NCBI GenBank assembly: GCA_002502295.1
Contig: DANX01000032.1
Location: 457-9,998, forward strand
DNA: 9,542 nucleotides
DNA from: Euryarchaeota archaeon UBA561
Lineage (GTDB): Archaea > Thermoplasmatota > Poseidoniia > Poseidoniales > Poseidoniaceae
Reading direction: 5' to 3'
Shown: piece by piece, positions 1 through 5,683 of the stretch
Numbering within the stretch: position 1 is the stretch's first letter
How the letters are laid out: every line of letters starts with the position of its first letter
Notes under the pieces: model-generated
Seen by the model: only the letters and a program-made list of their open reading frames with translations
What the model was told of the DNA's origin: nothing
The model's database searches: none
Translations under genes and position numbers: made by a program

Positions 1-180
1 GAAACATTCGGTTTCTCCAACGACATCCGTGCTGCGTCGCAGGGGCGGGCCGTTTGGAACACTGAGAACCTTGGATTCGAGATTCTTCCACCTCAACTCT
101 TTGACAAAGTGGTCGGGGAAATCCGCCAACGGAAAGGCCTCAAGCCTGAGCCTAACCCCGAATCCTACTATGCCGATTGA
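1..180 (+). CDS. fusA: Translation elongation factor 2 (aEF-2), C-terminal end, partial
   Basis: This is the last 59 residues and TGA stop of a reading frame open at the left window edge. EF-2 is the cytoplasmic GTPase that moves tRNA and mRNA through the ribosome after each peptide bond. The visible part is the end of domain V/C-terminal helix: it starts ETFGFSNDIRAASQGRAVW, matching the family's FGF/FATDIRSxTQGR signature, and contains the typical KGLKPEPNPE tail. The GTP-binding and diphthamide regions lie outside the window. The tail has the archaeal form (a short acidic end after KGLKPEP) rather than bacterial EF-G. The next gene begins only nine bases after the stop, on the same strand, so the two may share a transcript. 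Identity is based on recalled family motifs, not on an alignment. Confidence 0.93.
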   Translation, partial: ETFGFSNDIRAASQGRAVWNTENLGFEILPPQLFDKVVGEIRQRKGLKPEPNPESYYAD

Positions 181-183
181 GGG
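179..183 (+). promoter_or_regulatory. Ribosome binding site for the MOSC gene
   Basis: GAGGG overlaps the EF-2 stop codon and ends six bases before the ATG at 190. An in-frame TTG at 184 lies directly against this motif, too close to be initiated from it, so the site favours ATG 190. Confidence 0.5.
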
Positions 184-189
184 TTGTTC

Positions 190-678
190 ATGACCGGAGT
201 CGTTCTTGGACTCCACGTCAATCCGAACGGAGGTGTGCCCAAACATCCGGTCGATTCGCTCGATATTCGCAGCGAGGGATGCGTAGGGGACAAACAAAAC
301 GACCTCAAGCATCACGGTGGTCCACGACGGGCAGTCTGTCTTTTGGAGCATCGTGTTATGGAACGACTCAAGGCAGAAGGCCACCCGATACAACCTGGAA
401 GCACGGGAGAAAACATCCTTCTCGACAATCTTCCCGAGGGATCGTTGGCCGTCGGTGCCATTCTTGCTGTTGGCAATGCAGTACTGGCCATCACAGGAGA
501 TGCAGTCCCATGCAAGACAATAGGTGCCTCGTTTACAGGCGGCACGTTCAATGAATTGAGCCACAAACGATGCGCAGGCCAAACACGCTGGTATGCCAGC
601 GTGGTCAAACCAGGGACGGTCTACGTCGGTGATGAAGTGAGCATGGTCAATGGAGACGGGCCAACTGAAAATCAGTAA
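190..678 (+). CDS. MOSC-domain protein (molybdenum cofactor sulfurase C-terminal-like, YiiM type)
   Basis: A 162-residue stand-alone MOSC protein. MOSC domains handle sulfur or the molybdenum cofactor; members such as YiiM and the mARC proteins bind the cofactor through a conserved cysteine. Supporting motifs are HHGGPRRAVCLLE near residues 41-53 (family pattern H-G-G-x-x-A-V), GSTGENILLDNLP at 70-82 (family G-x-x-G-E-N), and AVPCKTI at 106-111 with the expected conserved cysteine at position 108. The C-terminus YVGDEVSMV fits the final strand (V-G-D-x-V). No partner domain (NifS-like or ferredoxin) is fused and there is no signal peptide, so it should be cytosolic. The start ATG at 190 is chosen over the in-frame TTG at 184 because of the GAGGG site. 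The 3' end overlaps the oppositely directed isoprenoid gene by 32 bp. The exact substrate cannot be read from the sequence. Confidence 0.85.
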   Translation: MTGVVLGLHVNPNGGVPKHPVDSLDIRSEGCVGDKQNDLKHHGGPRRAVCLLEHRVMERLKAEGHPIQPGSTGENILLDNLPEGSLAVGAILAVGNAVLAITGDAVPCKTIGASFTGGTFNELSHKRCAGQTRWYASVVKPGTVYVGDEVSMVNGDGPTENQ

Positions 679-2398
679 GTTCTCTCAACGCACGAAGTGC
701 AGGAGTTTCATGCAACCGGTTGAGGCAATCGTGCGCTTCTTTGTGGAATGCTTCGGCCATGTTTTTCGCGTAGTCGACTGAACCAAGTTCAGCAAGGGCC
801 AGTAACCCATCCGCCAACGCCTCTGATTTGACCAACTCACCTTTTCCGAGAACAGCCAACAATCGGTCCTTGACTGGACCATCAGGTTGGCGGAGCGCAT
901 GGATGATCATGAGCGTACGTTTTCCTTGGGCAATATCGGAACCCGCTGGTTTCCCAAGCGTCACCGAATCAGAAAGAACATCAATGACATCGTCCATCAA
1001 TTGGAAACACAACCCCAAAGCTTTGCCCCAGTCAGCCATCAATTGGATGACATCGTCGTCTGCTCCAGAAATCCGAGCACCGATTTCGGCGCATATCCAG
1101 AACATGACGGCTGTTTTTCCTTCGATCATTTCCAGATAATCATCTTCGGACACTTCCAGTCGGTCCTCAAATTCAATGTCCAGTTGTTGCCCCTCACTGA
1201 CCCTTCGGACCATCCATGCGATTCGGTTAACGAGGGGTGCCACGTCTTCAGGTTCAAGGTTCTCAGCCTGTACAAGCCGTTCAAAAGCGATCGCAAGCAT
1301 GGCGTCTCCGGCATTGATGGCCGTCGGCATGCCGAATTCAATATGGACGGCATTACGGCCCCGTCGAAGCTCATCGTCATCCATGATATCATCGTGAACC
1401 AAGGTGAAGTTGTGGACGGTCTCAATCGCAGCCCCGATGTCCAGCAGACCTGAATGCGTATCACCCACTGCTTTTCCGACGAGCCATGGAAGCGTGGCTC
1501 GCATCCGTTTTCCACCACCTTCAATGAGGTGCATCATGGCGCTTCCCAATCTCTCGTGCCGCGAGGCCTTAAGGCTGTTCTCAATTCGTTGTTCAATGAG
1601 TGGTTTTACTTCCATAATGGACGTTAGCAAATCAGCACCAACCGCCCCTGGGAGCATGTAGGTGATGTCGCCCATGTCGTGAATGAGGTCATCAGAGCAC
1701 TCAGCCAATGCTTTTTGGTCGTTAAAATGAACCCACCAATTTGGTTGCATGATTCGAGCGGCGATGCAACGGAACCACGGGGCAACCGCTTCCTCTGGGC
1801 CTCGTTCTTCGACCAGCATGGCTTCCATGGCGTCATGATCAACCCACATCACGTTCGAAACCTCGTTTGGGTTCGGTTGGATTTCCACATCGGCGCACAT
1901 AACCAGAATATGATCAACTTCGCGTTCTATCCATTCTTCATTCATTCGTGCAGCATACCGCATTTTTGTCATGAAGGTCATGTCATCGGTTGAGATGCTT
2001 GCAGGATCAATGCCCAATTCTTGTTCCAACTTGCGTACGGCAGCCCGTTTGACACCCATGGCATCTAACTCATCCATCTCATCGGGGCTGTGGAGCGGAT
2101 GCGAACAGCAAGCGTTTGCCCACACATTTGGGAAGGTTACCTTCTCCCCTGACCGCTGTTGAAGAAGCATCTCTCCTTTGGTATTGAAGAGAAGGACACT
2201 GAAGGCACGATGAAAAAAACCAGTCCCCTGGTGAGCCTTCAGTTTGGAAATAGGGCCAATGATTTGGTCGTTCTCGGCGACTTGAATAACTGCCTCGGCC
2301 ATCAATGTTGCTTGTTCTGCGTCGTGGCTGTTAAGCGATGCCTGTTCATCACGATCGAGATCGAGATGCGGGACGTCGTCGATTCCATAACCCGGCAT
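647..2398 (-). CDS. idi: Bifunctional type I isopentenyl-diphosphate isomerase / geranylgeranyl-diphosphate synthase fusion
   Basis: A 583-residue two-domain protein. Residues about 1-230 are a type I (Nudix-fold) IPP isomerase: FHRAFSVLLFN (62-72), the LLQQR strand, and FPNVWANACCSHPL (89-102), where Cys98 matches the catalytic cysteine and His100 a metal ligand. An acidic EREVDH segment (158-163) follows. This half converts IPP to DMAPP. Residues about 240-583 are a trans-prenyltransferase: GGGKRMRATLPW (294-305), first Asp-rich motif DDIMD (336-340), GQQLDIE (403-409), GKTA (427-430), second Asp-rich motif DDVID (469-473), then GKPAGSDIAQGK (482-493). Phe331, five residues before the first motif, is the archaeal type I GGPP synthase pattern, suggesting a C20 product for ether lipids. 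Both halves keep their key residues and the frame is unbroken. It is downstream of isopentenyl phosphate kinase across a 54-bp gap; an in-frame TAG at codon -11 and GGTGA at 2403-2407 fix the start. Confidence 0.93.
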   Translation of the reverse strand: MPGYGIDDVPHLDLDRDEQASLNSHDAEQATLMAEAVIQVAENDQIIGPISKLKAHQGTGFFHRAFSVLLFNTKGEMLLQQRSGEKVTFPNVWANACCSHPLHSPDEMDELDAMGVKRAAVRKLEQELGIDPASISTDDMTFMTKMRYAARMNEEWIEREVDHILVMCADVEIQPNPNEVSNVMWVDHDAMEAMLVEERGPEEAVAPWFRCIAARIMQPNWWVHFNDQKALAECSDDLIHDMGDITYMLPGAVGADLLTSIMEVKPLIEQRIENSLKASRHERLGSAMMHLIEGGGKRMRATLPWLVGKAVGDTHSGLLDIGAAIETVHNFTLVHDDIMDDDELRRGRNAVHIEFGMPTAINAGDAMLAIAFERLVQAENLEPEDVAPLVNRIAWMVRRVSEGQQLDIEFEDRLEVSEDDYLEMIEGKTAVMFWICAEIGARISGADDDVIQLMADWGKALGLCFQLMDDVIDVLSDSVTLGKPAGSDIAQGKRTLMIIHALRQPDGPVKDRLLAVLGKGELVKSEALADGLLALAELGSVDYAKNMAEAFHKEAHDCLNRLHETPALRALRELTDFQLARLH

Positions 2399-2402
2399 GC
2401 TT

Positions 2403-2407
2403 TCACC
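2403..2407 (-). promoter_or_regulatory. Ribosome binding site for the isomerase/GGPP synthase gene
   Basis: On the minus strand GGTGA stands four bases before the ATG at 2398. It is complementary to the TCACC of the archaeal 16S rRNA 3' end. The same motif and spacing occur before the actin-like gene, which supports both starts. Confidence 0.5.
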
Positions 2408-2452
2408 GGTTTGATGGAGTCGCGGAGGCTACATGAAGAGTTCTCTACCCTT

Positions 2453-3265
2453 TCAAGGCAGCAGAGTTGTGCCGCGAACTTCGTGACCAAGACAGGCATC
2501 CCGTACTCTCATCTCGATTTCACCACTGACGAGGTGAACCGCGACACCGTGAGCAGCGGTTTGGAAACCGCGTTCAACCTTGAGTCCGATGCCACCCGTA
2601 ACATCAATTTCCGACATGTGTTCACCCTCATATCCGTCTTTAATTCGCATGGTTTCAATGAGTTTACTGGCATCGTTCACCCCGTTGGGAGGTTCGGATA
2701 GAATCCCTTCAACCCCACCCATGGCGAACACCAAACGCTGAACGCCGCTCAACTCTGTAGCAAGCCGATAAACCAAATCATCTCCTGAGAGTATACCAAA
2801 TTCCTCTGGCATATCGCAATCCACCACATCGCCATGCGTCACGACCACGATTCCACGTGGTGCGCCTTCGAACATGGTGAGGTCTCCTTCAAAATTGGGC
2901 CCGGTGTTGCGCGCCCAAAGGTGCGGTGGGAGGGACACTGCGGAAACATCGTACTTCGTCAAGGCGTCGATAACGTATTGGTTCAGTTCTTGCATGTCGT
3001 TGCGAACGGCCTCAACCGCTTCGTCTTGGGTCATGTTTGGAGGAACACTGTCTCGGGTTTGCCTGCCTTCAGCTAAGCGATATTTCCTTGCTTTCAGATG
3101 GCCAAATGAACCGGCACCGTGAACGAGCACCACATCCATGCCTTGTGTCACGCATGCCTCAAGTTGGTTGGCCAGACTATCCAATATGTCGGTACGAACG
3201 GTTTTCATCTTGTCTTTTTCAGTGATTAATCCGCCACCCCATTTGATGATGACGCGTTCACGCAT
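2453..3265 (-). CDS. ipk: Isopentenyl phosphate kinase
   Basis: A 270-residue amino-acid-kinase-fold enzyme that phosphorylates isopentenyl phosphate with ATP to give IPP, the last step before isomerisation in the archaeal mevalonate route. Seen motifs: RVIIKWGGGLIT (4-15), the phosphate-binding K-x-G-G start; VHGAGSFGHLKA (48-59), with the FGH histidine (His56) that in characterised homologues contacts the substrate phosphate and distinguishes IPK from other kinases of the fold; THGDVVDC (143-150); FGILSGDD (156-163), the nucleotide-binding G-D-D; and DVTGGIGLKVE (221-231), the T-G-G-M/I-x-x-K signature. Length fits the family (about 245-270). It is the first gene of a minus-strand operon whose second gene uses its product, a direct metabolic link. 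No convincing Shine-Dalgarno precedes ATG 3265, so it may be leaderless or weakly initiated. A TATA-like TTTATCC lies about 80 bases upstream on the minus strand. Confidence 0.95.
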   Translation of the reverse strand: MRERVIIKWGGGLITEKDKMKTVRTDILDSLANQLEACVTQGMDVVLVHGAGSFGHLKARKYRLAEGRQTRDSVPPNMTQDEAVEAVRNDMQELNQYVIDALTKYDVSAVSLPPHLWARNTGPNFEGDLTMFEGAPRGIVVVTHGDVVDCDMPEEFGILSGDDLVYRLATELSGVQRLVFAMGGVEGILSEPPNGVNDASKLIETMRIKDGYEGEHMSEIDVTGGIGLKVERGFQTAAHGVAVHLVSGEIEMRVRDACLGHEVRGTTLLP

Positions 3266-3303
3266 GGTCCATCCAAGGAGCGGGAAATGATGAGTCTACC
3301 GTC

Positions 3304-3331
3304 TCATGAGGATGGCAAGGATTCATGAGGA
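3304..3331. repeat. Direct repeat TCATGAGGA in a divergent spacer
   Basis: Two exact copies of TCATGAGGA (3304-3312 and 3323-3331) lie 19 bp apart in the 86-bp spacer between the divergent kinase operon and the small zinc-ribbon gene. Each copy contains the palindrome TCATGA. The position would suit a shared operator, but nine-base repeats in so short a region can arise by chance. Confidence 0.35.
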
Positions 3332-3351
3332 ACGGGTTTTCTGGATAAACC

Positions 3352-3687
3352 ATGAGCGAGGAACCCAGCGTTGAGGCATTCATGCGTCATCTGCAAGTTT
3401 GTGTGGAAGAGGCTCGTACCATCGCTGATGGAAAGGAGCGCCAGCAACGTCTCCTTCAACTCGAGTCAGCCCTCCAAGAGGCGATCATTTACAAGAACAG
3501 AATTGAGGAACTCCAACGGCACGGCATTGACCCCATTCGATTGGTCGAAGCTGAGTCACCGCTGTCTCAGCCACCCGCGCCCAAGAAGGTGGAGGCTTTG
3601 ATGAGTGGTCAAGGATACTGCTCTGCGTGCAAAGCGATGCTGGAGCCCGATCTTCCATTCTGCCCGGCATGCGGCGCAGAGCAGTGA
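3352..3687 (+). CDS. Small coiled-coil protein with C-terminal zinc ribbon, unknown function
   Basis: A 111-residue protein that I do not recognise as a named family. Residues about 5-58 are strongly helical and charged, with a heptad-like spread of Leu/Ile (LLQLESALQEAII, then NRIEELQRHG), consistent with a coiled coil or helical hairpin. A proline-rich linker (SPLSQPPAPKK, 69-79) joins this to a compact zinc ribbon with Cys90-x2-Cys93 and Cys104-x2-Cys107 (YCSACK and FCPACG). The last few residues after the ribbon are GAEQ. No membrane segment or signal peptide is seen, so it is probably cytosolic. It is transcribed divergently from the isoprenoid operon across an 86-bp spacer, and its stop is one base from the end of the converging KptA gene. 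A role as an adaptor is possible, but no function can be assigned from the sequence. Confidence 0.75.
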   Translation: MSEEPSVEAFMRHLQVCVEEARTIADGKERQQRLLQLESALQEAIIYKNRIEELQRHGIDPIRLVEAESPLSQPPAPKKVEALMSGQGYCSACKAMLEPDLPFCPACGAEQ

Positions 3688-3688
3688 A

Positions 3689-4405
3689 TCATTCCTCTTC
3701 TTCGAGGGCCCATTGCTCAATGATTTCAACGATTAGTGGGTCGTCTTCATCGACTTTGTACAGGTACTCGCCGGGCACTTCATCCGTGAGGAACACGGTC
3801 GTTCCCGCACGGTAAATCACGTTGCCGTCAGCGATCGCCCTCACCGTATCAATCTCTAGAATTGTGGGCCGGTCAATGCGAACGTGGCCTGCTTCCATGG
3901 CGTTCTGGATTGAGCGCGAGAGGTGAACATGCTTTCGATCGCCCGCCGTCAATCCAAATTCAAGGAGTGTTTCCAGATTGTCTGGTTCACACGGGAAATA
4001 GAGCGCTTCGGGAATGTCGTCGGTCGGCAGGTCAAGATCCAATTCGATGGAGTGGCCATAGGTGGCTCGGATCATACCGTTTTCCACCTGATAGCGTCCT
4101 TTTTCATCGGCGTTGGCGATGGCCTCAAAGTGCCATGCACGGAGCCAGTGATAGTGGCGGCGTTGTTTTCCAATCGCCTCTGAGAGTTCTCGAGTGTTGA
4201 CCCAGCCGTTGATGTCCATGTCCACGTTGAATTTTTCAGGAGCGTGGCGAAGAACCAAGGCGAGGATTCGTCCAAGGGAATTTGCCTCTCTGTCACTCAT
4301 GATGAACTTGCCCTCTTCGTTGCAAATTGGGCAGTTGGAACCGGTGAAGTGTCCGTTGTTTATTGAGCAAGAACGTTCTCTACACTGTCGTAGCATAGTG
4401 TCCAT
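3689..4405 (-). CDS. kptA: RNA 2'-phosphotransferase (KptA/Tpt1 family) with N-terminal zinc finger
   Basis: A 238-residue Tpt1/KptA enzyme, which removes an internal 2'-phosphate from RNA by transferring it to NAD+, giving ADP-ribose 1'',2''-cyclic phosphate. Motifs: SLGRILALVLRHAPE (43-57), containing the family L-R-H with its catalytic arginine; INGWVNTREL (65-74); HYHWLRA (84-90); IRATYGHSIELDL (112-124), the I-R-A-x-x-G-H-S signature; HVHLS (159-163); and YRAGTTVFLT (198-207). The usual L-Y-H-G-T is replaced by LYFPCEP, a variation I believe occurs in archaeal members. An N-terminal extension has Cys8, Cys13, Cys25 and Cys28 in a finger-like pattern and is followed by an internal Met (36) where shorter homologues would start. 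Start is ATG 4405, with ATG 4396 (Met4) possible; either keeps the finger. In eukaryotes the substrate is ligated tRNA; the archaeal substrate is unclear. Confidence 0.92.
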   Translation of the reverse strand: MDTMLRQCRERSCSINNGHFTGSNCPICNEEGKFIMSDREANSLGRILALVLRHAPEKFNVDMDINGWVNTRELSEAIGKQRRHYHWLRAWHFEAIANADEKGRYQVENGMIRATYGHSIELDLDLPTDDIPEALYFPCEPDNLETLLEFGLTAGDRKHVHLSRSIQNAMEAGHVRIDRPTILEIDTVRAIADGNVIYRAGTTVFLTDEVPGEYLYKVDEDDPLIVEIIEQWALEEEE

Positions 4406-4489
4406 GCGGGTGCGACCTGTTCAAGAACCCTACGGGAGGAGTGGAGTTAGAACTGACATCTTGACATCGTTCTGAAGCGCGGGTATGAA

Positions 4490-5683
4490 ATGCTACGTAC
4501 ACCTGCCCAATCCATGGTGGATGTTGCCGTTGTAGGCGCGGGGCAAACAAAGTACGGAAATCATCCCTCTGGCCTCAAAGCCATGTGGGCTGAAGCGGCA
4601 TCCAAAGCATTCTCCAGCATTGATGGTGATTTTAAGCCGGAGATGATCGATGAAGCCTTCATTGGCACCATTGCTTTTGGCGGCGCCCAACTGGGCAACA
4701 CTGCTGCGTTGTTGACAGAGCATTCCGGTATGGACGGCATTGCCGTTCGTCGGGTAGAAAATGCATGTGCGTCATCAGGATTTGCGCTGCGTGATGCATG
4801 GATGGCCATCAAGAGCGGACAAGCAGATGTCGTGGTTGCGGGTGGCATCGAAAAGATGAACGATTTGACACCCGAACGAAAGCGGTATTGGTTGGGCGTT
4901 TCGGGCGACACTGAATGGGAACGTCTGGCTGGCTTGACCTTCCCTGGAACGTATGCACTGATGGCTCGTCGCTACTTCCATGAGCATGACTCAACACACG
5001 ATGATTTGGTTCATGTGAGTGTTAAAAACCATCATCACGGTTCGATGAATCCTCAAGCCCATATCCAAAAAGAAGTCAGTTTTGAAAAGGCTGCTGGCGG
5101 ATTCATGGTTGCTGACCCACTCACCCTGTACGACTGCTGCCCCACCTCGGATGGAGCATCATGTGTGGTTTTGGCCGCCGACCATGTGGCTCGAAGGATG
5201 ACGGATACTCCAGTCTGGATTCGTGGCTCAGGGGCAGCATCCGATCGCCTCGCTCTTCATGATCGACCGAGCATTACGCAGCTGAAAGCAACCCAGACGG
5301 CTTCTACGAAGGCCTACGCCATGGCAGGTTTAGACGCAACGCAAATTGACTTGGCCGAAGTACACGATTGTTTCACGATTGCAGAGGTCATAGCCACCGA
5401 AGATTTAGGGTTCGCACCGAGAGGAGCAGGGGGTCAGTTTGCGAGGGAACAACAGGGGTCCGTCAACCAAGGAAACACAACGATTAACGCCAGCGGCGGA
5501 CTCAAATCGAAAGGCCATCCACTGGGGGCGACAGGCACCGGACAAGTGGTCGAAGTGTTCAAGCAACTTCGCCATGAAGTAGGAACTTCACGACAGGTGC
5601 GGGATGCTGAAACCGCTTTAACCCACAACGTTGGAGGATCAGGTGCAACGTGTGCCGTTCATGTCTTTGGGAGGGAACGATGA
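4490..5683 (+). CDS. Archaeal thiolase (probable acetyl-CoA C-acetyltransferase)
   Basis: A 397-residue thiolase, most likely the enzyme condensing two acetyl-CoA to acetoacetyl-CoA at the start of the mevalonate pathway; a degradative thiolase is the alternative. The N-terminal VDVAVVGAGQTKYG (10-23) is typical of the archaeal/SCP2-like branch. The nucleophile is Cys93 in ENACASSG (90-97). Other active-site loops are VHDCFTIAE (291-299, replacing the N-E-A-F of classical thiolases), KGHPLGATG (341-349) with His343, and the C-terminal NVGGSGATCAV (380-390) with Cys388. No zinc ribbon or OB domain is attached; these are normally supplied by a DUF35 partner, and a DUF35-like gene follows with an ATGA overlap. 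ATG 4490 gives eight residues more than ATG 4514 (Met9), where many homologues would begin; neither has a clear ribosome binding site, so the start is open. Confidence 0.9.
   Translation: MLRTPAQSMVDVAVVGAGQTKYGNHPSGLKAMWAEAASKAFSSIDGDFKPEMIDEAFIGTIAFGGAQLGNTAALLTEHSGMDGIAVRRVENACASSGFALRDAWMAIKSGQADVVVAGGIEKMNDLTPERKRYWLGVSGDTEWERLAGLTFPGTYALMARRYFHEHDSTHDDLVHVSVKNHHHGSMNPQAHIQKEVSFEKAAGGFMVADPLTLYDCCPTSDGASCVVLAADHVARRMTDTPVWIRGSGAASDRLALHDRPSITQLKATQTASTKAYAMAGLDATQIDLAEVHDCFTIAEVIATEDLGFAPRGAGGQFAREQQGSVNQGNTTINASGGLKSKGHPLGATGTGQVVEVFKQLRHEVGTSRQVRDAETALTHNVGGSGATCAVHVFGRER
5669..5675 (+). promoter_or_regulatory. Ribosome binding site for the DUF35-like gene
   Basis: GGGAGGG lies inside the thiolase coding end, four bases before the ATG at 5680. 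That ATG shares ATGA with the thiolase stop. The site supports coupled translation and argues against longer in-frame starts upstream. Confidence 0.6.

Noticed and set aside
177..554. A 125-codon plus-strand frame overlapping the MOSC gene, rich in Arg/Ser/Cys
   Set aside because: Its composition is typical of an out-of-frame reading, and the MOSC frame carries the conserved motifs.
887..1453. A 188-codon open frame on the plus strand, antisense to the GGPP synthase
   Set aside because: It has no recognisable motif and lies fully inside a strand whose opposite frame encodes a complete conserved enzyme. It is an antisense shadow of that gene.
2159..2701. A 180-codon plus-strand frame spanning the isomerase N-terminus and the kinase C-terminus
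   Set aside because: It is antisense to two well-supported genes and across their spacer, and lacks any family signature.
4461..4489. TTGACA (4461-4466), 17 bases, then TATGAA (4484-4489), resembling a bacterial sigma-70 promoter before the thiolase
   Set aside because: The gene content is archaeal, where this promoter type is not used; the transcript would also begin after the ATG at 4490. It is most likely chance, although it would matter if the contig proved bacterial.
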